DNA from: Saccopteryx bilineata
Lineage: Eukaryota; Chordata; Mammalia; Chiroptera; Emballonuridae
Length of the DNA: 64,000 nt
Direction: 5' to 3'
Assembly: GCF_036850765.1 (NCBI RefSeq)
Contig: NC_089493.1
Coordinates: forward strand, 132,128,239 to 132,192,238
In this document: positions 1 to 11,439 of the stretch, one piece after another
Numbering within the stretch: the first letter of the stretch is position 1
How the letters are laid out: each line of letters opens with the position of its first letter
The notes under the pieces: model-generated
Told to the model about the DNA's origin: nothing
What the model saw: the letters and a program-made list of their open reading frames with translations, nothing else
The model's database searches: none
Translations under genes and position numbers: made by a program

Positions 1-384
1 TGTGTTTGAGCCATTGTGTCTTGGTAGTGAATGGGTGCCACTAAAACCAGGTCTTTGCCATATGTGGATGCGCAAAATCAGTCAAGTTCCGCATCAGATG
101 CTAGTCCTAATGATTCTAAGGAATACAGGGTCTGTTTTCAGGAAATTACTCATGGCAGCTCCAGGATAAATGGTATGTTCAGGATGAATGTCCTAATTAT
201 TCTTCTTTGTGGTAACGTTAACCTTGATAAAAACTTTCCTTCCCAGCGGTTTATTTACTATTTTTTAATTCTTTAATTCTCTCTACTTAATAGCTTCATC
301 AGAACTTCTCCATGTTTTTGTCCTTACCAGCCAGGTAGCAGCATTTAGCCATTTTAAAATGTCCAGTAAATTCTTTCTAGTCCT

Positions 385-780
385 GGCCCTGGCCGGTTGG
401 CTCAGTGGTAGAGCATCGGCCTGGCATGCAGAAGTCCCGGGTTCGATTCCCGGCCAGGGCACACAGGAAAGGTGCCCATCTGCTTCTCCACCCCTCCCCC
501 TCTCCTTCCTCTTCTGTCTCTCTCTTCCCCTCCTGCAGCCGAGGCTCCATTGGAGCAAAGATGGCCCAGGTGCTGGGGATGGCTCCTTGGCCTCTGCCCC
601 AGGCGCTAGAGTGGCTCTGGTCGCAACACAGCAACGCCCCGGAGGGGCAGAGCATCGCCCCCTGGTGGGCAGAGCGTTGCCCCCTGGTGGGCGTGCTGGG
701 TGGATCCCAGTCGGGCGCATGCGGGAGTCTGTCTGACTGTCTCTCCCCGTTTCTAGCTTCAGAAAAATACAAAAAAAAAA
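385..780 (+). repeat. Rhin-type tRNA SINE, full length
   Basis: tRNA-like head with A and B boxes (TGGCTCAGTGGTAG, GGTTCGATTCC), a GC-rich body and an A-rich tail. The exact duplication AATTCTTTCTAGTCCT lies at 369-384 and 781-796. This is one of the better-preserved copies. Confidence 0.95.
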
Positions 781-796
781 AATTCTTTCTAGTCCT

Positions 797-3329
797 TAAC
801 CATTAAAAAAAATAAGTAAAGTTGTAGAAAGTTAACTTTTGAAACACAGCAGAAATTGAAGTGCTAAATATTCACTCTTCCAGGTATGACAATGTGTAGG
901 AAGTCATCAAATTTCTCTGTCTTTTCCATTAATAATGTTTTCTTTACCCACTTGATTGCATTTGATTTTATGATCTTTTATAACCCCAGTTTCGTTCATG
1001 AACCCCAAACAAACAGCATTGCCAGAATTTTTACTGTGATACTTCACCACTTATTCTCAAACTCATTTCTATCCATGTCTCAGGGGTTTTTGATAAGCAT
1101 AGAGAGGATCATTGAAATCCACAGATTGTGGATATTTCTAATCATTTAGATCAGAATTCACTACCAAATTTCTGTTCAGTGTTAAAGTATTAGTAAGAAA
1201 TAGATTAGATCTCGACCTCCCTGCAAAACAAAACAAAACAAAAGAACTATATCTCGCCAGTTTCAGACATCTTGTAACAAATCCAGGTGGTCTATAGAAA
1301 TAAAGAAAACCATCTGCATTTATTTGTCTAATTTTTATGTCCCTTTCCTAGCTGGGGGCCCCCAAACCCCAAATTCATGGTGGTATTTGAAGGAGGAAGG
1401 GAGTTGTGCGGACTGTTACCTCTGCTCTGAGGAGGCTAAAATTTAAAAGGTGACATTCTAGTGATATAATATTAAAATTTGAGTCAAACATCCAGTTATA
1501 TCTAGTTCATTTCATCCGCTTAAAATGAATGGTTCTTGTGTGTGTGTGTGTGGGGGGGGGTTCTTGAAAGGAAATGAAAGCTCTTGAAGGCAAATGTAGC
1601 TACCCATTATCACTCAAACATTATAGTATCACTTGCAGTGTGTTCTAAAACCTTACAAATCAAAATGTAATTGGCCAGATATTAGACTATATTCCAGGAA
1701 AGAAGCTCTTTCTCCTGTTTTCTTTGTTTATAAATCTTAATCCCAAGCTAAACTGTAAGTAGGTGTATTTTTCTTTAAAATTTTTTATTATGAAAATTTT
1801 CAAAATTCAGAAAATTCAGAATAATGTAACAGACATCTCACCATCAAGAATAAACTGAGTGCTAGCTAACCTTTTGTCATTCTTGCTGAAAGAAGTAACA
1901 CCATTTAGGAACAGTTGAGATCTTTGTATCACTCTCTAACTTTATTCCTGTCCTTTGTTCACAGAGAATGTTCTGTGAGGTTAGTGGCTCTATGTTCTTA
2001 GGTGGGTATTTATTAACAATATGCAATATAGATGATGACATACTGTGTGCACATTTGACATCTCTCCCTGAGGTGTGATAGTCATTCAGGTGTGGTTTCA
2101 CTTGAGCTCAGGATGGAGTGCACAGAAGAGCCAGGAGCGGTGAAGGTTTGCTGACGCCTGTGACTTTGTTCTCTGGAGTTCCCTGCTTGTCACCTAAAGT
2201 ACCACTGTCTTCTTGTTTAATCTGCATTTGATTTGGAAAAATGTAATTTCATTATTCTGTACGTTTTCAAATTTATTTTATAAGACTTTTTATAGGGAAA
2301 AGTTATTCCTATGGGCTTACATCTGTTCTAGCATTAGATTTTTAAAATTCTTTACTACTGAGATAATTGTAACAAATATTCTCTAGTAGAGTCAGATGAT
2401 TTAAAAAATGACTGTTCCATGTGGTGGAAGTTCCCCCTTCACGCACACACGGCCAGCAAGACACTCTGCTGTGTTGTAAGAAGCCAAGCACCCTGCATGG
2501 AGAGCCTGGGGAATACCTGGTGGGTCAGCCCTAGGAGAGGGTTCATCCCCAAGGGCCTGGCCCTGGTGTGAGGAATGATGAGGAAAAGATAGAAATCTGA
2601 AGCTTCTGTGAAGGAGATGGTCACTGAGGGTGTTGAGGACACATTTTTACCCTTTAAGTCATTGTGCCAATTGTAATGAGCAGTAAATGTCTTCAGTTAA
2701 TGATAATCAGGTGGAATCCTAAATATAAGAGGAGATTGAAGAGCACTGTAAATACAGCGAGCCTCTGTTTCTGTTCCTAGAAAATTCACCCACCACCTTC
2801 TCTTAACAGTGGAAAACTGGGAATCTGCTAAAATACTTGTAATAGACAAGCCAGTTATTCACAGCCCTACTGGTATTTCAGTTCTGAAGTTGTCATTGCC
2901 ACATAGTATCAGCAGAATAAGGGAAGAAACAAACACTATTATTCTGGCTTATATGTTGTAAAGGTTAACAGTTCTGGCACATGTTAGAAAGCTTATCTAA
3001 AAGTTCCAAATTGTAAAAGTGAAAGGAAACTATTGAACTGTTGAATTTTCTTGGAGTCAGGCCTAGTGTTTGTTTTCTTTCAGTGGTTCGTCATATAGAA
3101 AGAAGGGAACATTAAATGTTCTAGTGCTGAGCACTCTCTGATGATACCCAGTGGTCTGGCATATAACTGGTGCACTGCTCAGGTCAGAGTCGTCTGTGGC
3201 ATGTTTAAAAGGAGACAGATTCAGGTGCCTTGTTTAGATACAAAGTGGGGAGATGCACGGTCAGGATCTTTATTTCCATATTCTACTGTATCCATCCCAT
3301 TGTCCATCTTCCAAGAATGGAAAAATCAC
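797..3329. other. Intron-like sequence, no gene seen
   Basis: AT-rich sequence with many stops in all frames. 1755-2150 may hold an old L1-like fragment (GAATAATGTAACAGACATCTCACC). Nothing else is recognised. Positions 1-384 are likewise unremarkable. Confidence 0.6.
1537..1560 (+). repeat. Short (TG)n-G run
   Basis: A TG dinucleotide run followed by nine G. Confidence 0.9.
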
Positions 3330-5640
3330 CAGGACTCCTAGAATCTCATAAATACCTCAAAATAATCAGGAAGATGTCCAAGTTAAAAAACAAACTAACA
3401 GCTATAGCAACCACACCACATCTAAGAAGATGGCTATAACCAAAAAAAGGAAAAAAGGACGATGGTAAGTGTTGGCAAAGAAGTGGAAATTAGAACCGTT
3501 GTACACTGATGTAAAAAGTGAAATGTTTTAGCTGTTGTATATATGTTAGATGGTCCCTCAAAAAGTTAAACAGAATTGCCGTATGACCCAGTAAACTATA
3601 TCTCGAACAAGTATTGGTATACAATCATGTTTATAGTAGCACTGGTGACCATAGCAGAAGGTGGAAACAGCTCATATGTCCATCAAGACATGAAATATGA
3701 ACAAAACTTTGGACCCATAAATTCAAAGACATAAGTAAAATGAATAAACTTGTTGAAAGACCCAAACTACCAAAGTTCTTTTAAAAATATAATCTGAATA
3801 GTCCTCTACATATTGAAGAAATGGAGTTGAAGAAATTGAAATTAAAGTCTAGAACTTTAAACTAATGGAACTTCCAGACCTAGATGCCTTTACTGGCAAA
3901 CCCTACCAAGGATTTAAGGAAGAAATAACATCCATTCTACACAAATTCAGCCAGGAAATAAAAGAAGAGAGAGCACTTCCCAACTCTTTTTATAAAATCA
4001 GAAATATCTTAATGTTAAAACAAGCTAGAGAAACTACAATATTGGAAATTAAAGATATAGCCTGACTAGGCGGTGGCACAATGGATAGAGCATTGGACTG
4101 GGATGCAGAGGACCCAGATTTGAAACCCGAGGTTACCAGCTTGAGTGCGGGCTCATCTGGCTTGAGCATAGGGTCTCTGGCTTGAGGGTGGGATCATAGA
4201 CATGACCCCATTGTTGCTGGCTTGAGCTCAAAGGTTGCTGATTTGAAGCCCAGGCTCGCTGGCCTGAGCAAGGGGTCACTCGTTCTGCTATAGCCCCCCG
4301 GTCAAGGCACATATGAGAAAGTAATCAATGAAGAATCAAGGAGCCACAACGAAGAACTGATGCTTCTCATCTCTCTCCCTTCCTGTCTGTCTGTCTGTCC
4401 TTTTCTGTCTCTTTCACAAAAAGAAAAGAAAAAGATATAGACACAAAATTCTTAAATATAATATTAGCAAATCAAAACCAGTAATATATAGAAATAATAA
4501 TATATTATGACTAAGCAGGCTTTATGCTGGTAATAGAAAGTTGTTTTAACTTCAAAAATGACAAATGCTATTCACAGGTCAACATAATAGGAAAAAAAAC
4601 ACGTGATAATCTCAATAGTCACATCTTAACTCAATTCATGACAAACTAGGAGTAGAAGCTATTTCCTTACCTTGGTAAAGGGCAGATATAGATACCCTGC
4701 AACTACTATCACATCAAAGGGTTAATAATGAGAAACGGAATGCTTGCTTTCTAATAGGAGAAGGAAGAATGAAAGGAATGCAGATTGAACAGGAAGAGGT
4801 AAAGCTCTTTATATTTGCAAATGAAATAATTTTATATGTAGAAAATACCAAAGAATATATCTCCAGAAATCTATTAATTCTACTAATAAGTGTAGCAAAG
4901 TCACAGGATGCGAAATCATTATATACTAGTAATTAACAATTGGAAAAGGGAATGTTAAAGGGCACCGTTCACAGCAGCACTATAAAAAATTAAATACCTA
5001 GGTATAAATCAGTGAACTGTGTACAGGAAGCCTGGAAAGCACCGACAGAAGAGGTCAAAGGAGATCGCAGTGAGTGGAAAAAGACTGTGCGTACCTGTTG
5101 GAAGAGCCAGTGTTGTTAGGATATCAAGTCTCCTAAATTATTCTATAGGTTGAATGAAATTCCTGTTAAAACCTTAGCAGGAATTGTTTTGTAGAAGTCA
5201 ACAAACTGATTCTCAAATTACTTGGAAAGGCAAAGGAACTTGAAAAGCCAAAACAATTTTTAATAGAAACGGTGTCGGAGAACTCAGACTGCCAGGTATC
5301 AAGACTTAGTATAAAATTACAGTAATCAAACTGTATTTTATTATTGGTAAAAGAGTAGATACATAGATCAGTGTAAAAGAATAGTCCAGAAATAGACCTA
5401 TACATATGCAGCCAATTGATTTCTGACAAGGGTGCAAAAGCAATCCAATGAAGAATGATTAGTCTTTTCAACAACTGGTGCTGAAAAAAAAACCCAAACA
5501 GAAACAAAAGATCCTTGGCCCACGTCTTGACATAGACCTTGGAGATAAAGGAGGCAGGGTGGTAGGATATTCACTTTGTAGAAGTGAAGAGGTAATAAGA
5601 CTGCCCTGAGAAGGGGAACATCAAAATGAGAGGGGGGAAT
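3330..5640 (+). repeat. Old L1 fragments, interrupted by a SINE
   Basis: 3440-3740 matches the L1 ORF2 C-terminal region (GTACACTGATG...CCTCAAAAAGTTAAACA...GACCCAGTAAAC). 3866-5500 matches an earlier part of ORF2: YQGFKEEITSILHKF, then a decayed FADD site (FANEIILYVEN near 4815), then the classic CTTGGAAAGGCAAAGG...CAACAACTGGTGCTG stretch. The order shows two separate fragments. All frames are broken. Confidence 0.8.
4061..4430 (+). repeat. tRNA SINE, long type with repeated GCTTGAG units
   Basis: tRNA-like head (CCTGACTAGGCGGTGGCACA), a body with several GGCTTGAGC-like units and a CTGT-rich tail. The exact duplication AAAGATATAG lies at 4051-4060 and 4431-4440. The same type occurs at 46801 and 52561. 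Confidence 0.93.
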
Positions 5641-6110
5641 TATCAAAAGGAAATTTAATCTTTTGACTGGGGAGCAGTATGTATTGTAGAAAATGTGTAT
5701 ACATCATAAGTAATTATTTACTTAATCCACTAGTTTATATAGCACTCTGATATTCACAGAGCACTGAGTTAGATTGGAGGTGTACTACAGAGGTCCCTTG
5801 AGAGAATTGTATAAACTAACAAAATGGTGATGGTACCATCGTAGTGGTGCCATGGTGCCAGGGAACCCCATGGAGGGAAGTGGCTAGTATCTGCACTCAC
5901 CCTGAGTGGGTTTCCCAGACTAGTCCTGATCCCAGAGAGCACTGAAGGATGTTCACTAACCCACTGACCCTTTTAGGACTTTGGAAAATTGTTGTTAGTT
6001 TAATAGCTAAAATCTAATATGAGATCTTTTTCATCTCCTGCCATTTGAATCTGTGACAATTTCTGAGGTTAAGAGAACAAAGTGAAGGGAACCCAATGTG
6101 GTTTTCTTTT
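5641..6110. other. Intron-like sequence, no feature seen
   Basis: No open frame, repeat boundary or regulatory motif stands out. Confidence 0.55.
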
Positions 6111-6448
6111 ATTTTAATTTTTTTTTTTCTGAAGTGAGAAGCAGGGAGGCAGAGAGACAGACTAGAGCATGCGCCCAACCAGGATCCACCTGGCATACCC
6201 ACTAGGGGGCGACACTCTGCTCATCCCGGGCGCTCCGTTGCAACCGGAGCCATTCTAGCACCTGAGGTGGAGGCCACAGAGCCATCCTCAGTGCCCAGGC
6301 CAACTTTGCTCTAATGGAACCTTGGCTGAAGTAGGGGAAGAGAGAGAGAGCAGATGGGCACTTCTCCTATATGCCCTGATTGGGAATCAAACCCGAGACT
6401 TCCATACACCAGGCTGGTGCTCTACCCCTGAACCAACTGGCCAGGGCC
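6111..6448 (-). repeat. Rhin-type tRNA SINE, - strand
   Basis: T-rich end at 6111-6130, tRNA-like head at 6448, and an imperfect duplication TGGTTTTCTTTT / TGGTTTCCTTTT on the two sides. Confidence 0.9.
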
Positions 6449-7319
6449 ATGGTTTCCTTTTTAAAGCTGTCATCCGATCTGCTTTTAAATGGCTAGTTAT
6501 TCTCTTGCCTCTAGTTGCTGAGCATTCTATATAGTCCTTATCACACAAGGAAGGGAATGAAGGTATTTTTTCAAAGACTGCCATGACTCTTCTGGAATGA
6601 AAAATCATGTATTTTTCATAAGGGACTCTTTGTGACATGCCACACATGGAAAAGAGAAAGGGGACTTAGCTGTACATTATCACTTTGGCCAACACTTTGT
6701 GGGTTTCTAATGTACATTCTTATCTCTCTGAAGGATTACTCATTGCAACTTATACTCACCATTTGCTTATTTATAGAAATTGCTTTTCCATAAAAAAAAA
6801 AAAAAAACCATAAAACAACTTTGCCACCTACCCTTAAATTGCCACTGCTTAAGGAAATCGTTGATTGATTTTTCCTGGGAAAAAAATTAGGCTTTCTCCT
6901 GAATGCAAAAAACAAATAATGCAATGTAAAGCATGGAGACAGCTGTGTTACTAGGAAAATGTTCGTGCAGTTGCCATGGCAATAGCACATGGGCATTCAG
7001 ACAAGAGCGCTTATGCTGTCTCTGTGAGGGCCAAATATGAGTCACATGTGAGTGGCATTCATTCTTTTTCTTGGTTCAAATTTAGTCTGATGTGTGGTTA
7101 TGTAAAATATGCTTCTGCTTTAGCATATTTAATTAATATTTTCAGGAAACGGGCAATATCAAAGGGGCTGCCACATTTGAGATATCTTTGAGCCATTTCA
7201 AAGAAACAATTTTCAGCAAATAATTTCCTAAAACAAATAACAGCACAATCAGAGTGCCTGTGGCTGGACTTTCCTGTAACACTTACCATATACAGTAATT
7301 AGCAGCTAATTAATTATTT
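6449..7319. other. Intron-like sequence, no feature seen
   Basis: AT-rich, with a 15-base A run at 6792. It looks unique; no gene. Confidence 0.55.
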
Positions 7320-7758
7320 GAGATTTTCTAATATTTTTTAATTTTTCAATTAGAGTTGACATACAATATTATGTCAGTTTCAGGTGTATAACATAGTTAT
7401 TAGACATTTAAATAACTTACAAAGTGATCACCCCAATAAATCTAGTACCCATCTGACCCATACATAGTTATTACAACATTAGTGACTATATTGCCTATGC
7501 TGTATCTTACATCCCCGTGACTGTTCTGTAACAACCAACTTTGACTTCTTAATCTCTTCCCCTTTTCACCTGTCCTCCCACCCTCTCTCTCATCTGGAAC
7601 CATCAAAATATTCTCTATATCTATGAGTCTGTTTCTGGTTTATTTGTTCATTTATTTTGTTTTTTAGGTTCCATATATAAGTAAAATCACATGGTGTTTG
7701 TCTTTCTCTTTTGGACTTACTTCACTCAGTATAATCTCTAGGTCATCCATGTTGTTGC
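7320..7758 (-). repeat. Old L1 3' end fragment
   Basis: It matches the mammalian L1 3' UTR read on the - strand (T-rich start, CACAAAGTGATCACC-like, CCATATATAAGTAAAATCACATGG). Heavily mutated. Confidence 0.7.
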
Positions 7759-7759
7759 A

Positions 7760-7970
7760 GATGGCAGTTAAATAGAAACAATCAAAAGACCAAATGGAAG
7801 CTCTAGATCTGAAAAATACTATTTCTGAAATGCAAAATTCACTGGACAATCTTAACAGTTGAGTAGACACGACAGAGGAAAGACTAAGCAATCTCAAACA
7901 GGTCACTATTATGTAAGACAAAGAGACAGAAGAAAGATTAGGAGGAAAATGAACAAAACCTCAAAAAACT
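7760..7970 (+). repeat. Old L1 ORF1-region fragment, continued at 17775-17935
   Basis: ORF1-like sequence (AAATACTATTTCTGAAATGCAAAATTCAC...) that resumes beyond the SINE and ERV at 17775-17935 (TCATCAGAAACTATTGACAAC...CAGGAAAAATATTGTTCAAG). This is consistent with one L1 split by the nested insertions. Confidence 0.65.
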
Positions 7971-7980
7971 GTTAGATGGG

Positions 7981-8205
7981 GTCTTGGCCAGTTAGCTCAA
8001 TTGGTTAGGGTGTTGTCCTCATATGCCAAAGTTGGAGGTTCAATCTCCGGTCAGGGCACATACAGGAATCAGCTGATGAATGCATGACGGAGTGAAACAA
8101 CAGATCTCTCTCTCTCTCTCTTTCTTTCTCTCTTTCCCTCTTACTCTTTCACTCTCTCTTTCTCCCATCCTCCTCTCCCTTTTCACCTTCCTTTCTCTTT
8201 AAAAG
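7981..8205 (+). repeat. tRNA-derived SINE, tail split by the ERV
   Basis: The head resembles a tRNA (ttggccagttagctcaattgg ... ggttcaatctccggtcaggg), followed by a CT-rich 3' part. The target duplication TGTTAGATGG is at 7971-7980, and its partner is found only after the ERV, at 17765-17774. The rest of the tail is therefore 17736-17764. Confidence 0.85.
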
Positions 8206-8608
8206 TTTTGTACCAAAACCAGCAAGAGTATACATATATTCTCCACACCAAAGTTCAAATTTAAAGGAGTCTTTTATTCAAAGCCGGTGACTGCACGGAG
8301 ACCTTAGTCAAATCATGTGGTCCTGAACACAGTTTGAAGTGAGCTTTTAAAGACAAAATAACACACGATTGGGGTATGGGGAGAAGGGGAAGCCTAGCAG
8401 TAAAACAAAGCAGTGAACAAGCTCATTTACAATGTTTATCTTTAGAATTAATTCAGGGAGAAACATTCTGGGAACATCTGCAACCCTACAGAACTAGCCT
8501 AAGGCCACAGCTTGTATGTTATACCAGCCTCAAGGCCAGGGGTAGGAAGTCTTTGAAAAAGTAAGTTCTGCTGAAAGTCTCTTGTTTTAGAGAAGTTCTG
8601 CTGCTTCA
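8206..8608 (-). repeat. ERV 3' LTR (- strand)
   Basis: Partner of the right-hand LTR, with the AATAAA complement at 8273-8278. On the - strand it is preceded by a purine-rich tract (AGTAGGGAATTAAA, about 8609-8622), as expected for a polypurine tract at a 3' LTR boundary. Small indels separate the two LTRs, so the insertion is not very recent. Confidence 0.85.
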
Positions 8609-9618
8609 TTTAATTCCCTACTGGTTTTAATTAAATTTTAATCAAATCATTGATTCATTTTCATTGCTATCTTCTTGTATAGGTGTATATTGACTTCTGA
8701 TTACCATTAATTTGATGGAGTTTATCCTCTCTTGAACAAACCTTGTTACAAAATTGATTAAATGGTCCTAATATCAGACAAGATAAAATTTGAAAGTAAG
8801 AGGACCAGTTGCAGCAGACAATAGAGGGTAGTTAGCCATGGTGACCAATTAAACATTCTCTGGAACCAATTCTCTGATTGTTCAAATCCTTTTCTTCTCT
8901 TTTCTGTGTTTGTCCTAACTAAAGATAAGCTTTCTTTAATTACACCAGAATTATTAGCATAGAAACAACAAGTTTCTCCTAATGTCGCACATAAGCCACC
9001 TTGTTTGTTGAAGAAAAAGTAAGTCTAGCCTCTTATATTTTGTAAAACCATTTGAGATAAGGAATCTACTTGGGCTTCTAACTTGGAGATAGATTGCTCT
9101 AAATTTTCTAAATCATCATTGATTAGACTCCTCAACTACCCTGTTTGTATTTCTCCTTTTACTAAGACTGTAGTCTCGATTGCAGCTGTTCCTGCTAATC
9201 CTAATCATACTAGTAAGGTGACAAGAACTGGGACTTGTTTCCAACGAGACAACGTGGTAGTGGTTGCATTAATAGTCTTCCTTCATTTCCTCCATACAAA
9301 TAAACTTGAGGCATAACATATACTAGAATACACAATAGAGGCTATTCTGTATTCTCTAAACTTGTTTTTGTTAGCTACCTAGTGAGCCCATCTGTGCAGG
9401 CCCACCAACTACTGTTGGGGGCTGTTTAGTATTTAGCTTCTCCTTTCCCCATAATCTGATTATTTATAACAGTGTTTTATTGCACAGATTTCTATTAGGG
9501 AACTGCGAATTGGATAAGATTGGCTTTGCAAACAGACTCCTTGTCCTTGTATATCTCCTAAAGTTAACCTAGGTTGTTCCCAACTACACTTATTTTCTTA
9601 GTTACTAGAAGTAATATT

Positions 9619-10018
9619 TAATTTTTTTTTTTTTCTCATTTTTCTGAAGCTGGAGACAGGGAAAGAGAGTCAGACAGACTCCCGCATGCGCCCGACCGGG
9701 ATCCACCCGGCACGCCCACCAGGGGCAACGCTCTGCCCACCAGGAGGCGGTGCTCTGCCCATCCTGGGCGTCGCCATGTTGCGACCAGAGCCACTTTAGC
9801 GCCTGAGGCAGAGGCCACAGAGCCATGCCCAGCGCCCGGGCCATCTTTGCTCCAATGGAGCCTTGGCTGCGGGAGGGGAAGAGAGAGACAGAGAGGAAAG
9901 CGCGGCGGAGGGGTGGAGAAGCAAATGGGCGCTTCTCCTGTGTGCCCTGGCCGGGAATCGAACCCGGGTCCTCCACACGCTAGGCCGACGCTCTACCGCT
10001 GAGCCAACCGGCCAGGGC
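9619..10018 (-). repeat. Rhin-type tRNA SINE, - strand, within ERV env
   Basis: Near-full-length copy flanked by an exact 14-bp target duplication, CTAGAAGTAATATT (9605-9618 and 10019-10032). The pol III B-box-like GGTTCGATTCC is intact on the - strand. Confidence 0.93.
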
Positions 10019-10317
10019 CTAGAAGTAATATTATGCATGATTCCAAGCCCAACATAATAAGGCGATTTAGATCCTAGACATAACCCAACAGTCTGCTCCT
10101 AAATAAGGGTTTGTACTGTTTACAACTTTATGTACTGCATCAAGAATGCTAAGGAGAGATTCAGGAGTTTACAGTAGGTATAGGTACCTCAGGCGATGCC
10201 AAATCTTTAAGTCTTTAAGGAGGGAGTAACAGGGTGCTTGTGTAACAAATGGTGCTTGTGTAATAAGAGGAGCAACAGGGATTGGCAGTATTAATTCTGC
10301 TAAGGGACCTATGGGTT

Positions 10318-10687
10318 CCTTTTTTTTTTTTTTTAATTTTTTTCTGAAGTGAGAATGGGAGGCAGAGAGACTCCCACATGTGCCCAACTGGGATCCCGGC
10401 ATGTCCACTAGGGGGCAATGCTCTGCCCATCTGGGCCATTGCTCCGTTGCAACTGGAGCTATTCTAGCACCTGAGGCAGAGGCCATGGAGCCATCCTCAG
10501 CACACAGGGCCAACTTTGGTCCATTGGAGCCTTGGCTGTGGGAGGGGAAGAGAGAGATAGAGAGTAAAGAGAGGGAGGAGGGTGGAGAAGCAGATGGGCA
10601 CTTCTCCTGTGTGCCCTGGCTGGGAATCAAACCCAGGATATCCACACGCCAGGCCGACACCTACCACTGAGCCAGCCGGCCAGGGCC
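10318..10687 (-). repeat. Rhin-type tRNA SINE, - strand, within ERV env
   Basis: It is flanked by the duplication GGGACCTATGGGTT (10304-10317) and GGGACCTATGAGTT (10688-10701). It is more diverged than the neighbouring copy at 9.6 kb. Confidence 0.9.
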
Positions 10688-11439
10688 GGGACCTATGAGT
10701 TTCTTAAGTGGGGTATATGTATACCTTTGGATGGTTATAAGTGTTCCCGGATCCTTAGCCCACACATAGAGTCATATTCCCCACGTTTTTCTTATACCCC
10801 ATCTAACATTTTTAGGGTTTATGATGATAGTATTTATAGGGTTACATTTGCCAGTATTTTGGCGCTGCCTGTGGGGGCTATTCTGGGTAAAAGAATATGA
10901 CTATCCTTATTTTTCCTGTTATTGTCTATAGTGGAAATGGTTCACAACCCCAGTAAGGTCAGAAATAGTCTTCAACATTTAAACACCTTGACTATACATT
11001 ACCAGATCCAGGGCAAATGTAGATTCCAAGTCTCCTTAGTCCTATTTCCTGGCTTACATAGCTGCATTCAAAGGGCCTTTTTCCTTCTACTATTTCATCT
11101 ACCTCAAATGCTCTTTTTATGATATTATGGGAGTTCCCCTTGTGCCTTGTTTCAAAATTGCTTTGAAATTTATCACAGAGGTCAAGCATGACTTGGGCAC
11201 TACCTCCTGTCCAAATATATTCTTTGATAGTATCTCCTGTAATTCCATTTCTTAACTGACATTTTTATGGTTGTGGTGGCTTATGGGGGTTACCTCCTAT
11301 ACTATAAGGAATTACATACGAAAAGCAAAGTAAAACAATTAGACATGGGTTAATCTTATTTTTAAAGGGTCCTTGGTAGCTGTAATAGTCCATCCTGAGT
11401 GGCCTTTTTGATCCGTAAGTGATGAATCCACGCTGGGAT

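Larger units (their letters stand above)
8640..11380 (-). pseudogene. env: ERV env remnant, split by two SINEs
   Basis: A surface-subunit-like piece lies at 11380-10990. The transmembrane subunit is recognisable at about 9060-8880 on the - strand by the LQN..GLDLLFL heptad region followed by a CX6CC motif, typical of gamma-type envelopes. SINEs at 9619-10018 and 10318-10687 interrupt it and the frames contain stops, so no functional envelope protein could be made. Confidence 0.75.

Noticed and set aside
385..480. tRNA-like sequence with A and B boxes (also at 9.9, 10.6, 29.8, 30.1, 55.6 kb and elsewhere)
   Set aside because: These are heads of SINEs with A-rich tails and target duplications, not functional tRNA genes.
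283..806. Overlapping long open frames on both strands
   Set aside because: They are produced by the GC-rich SINE body; the same frames recur in every copy of that SINE.
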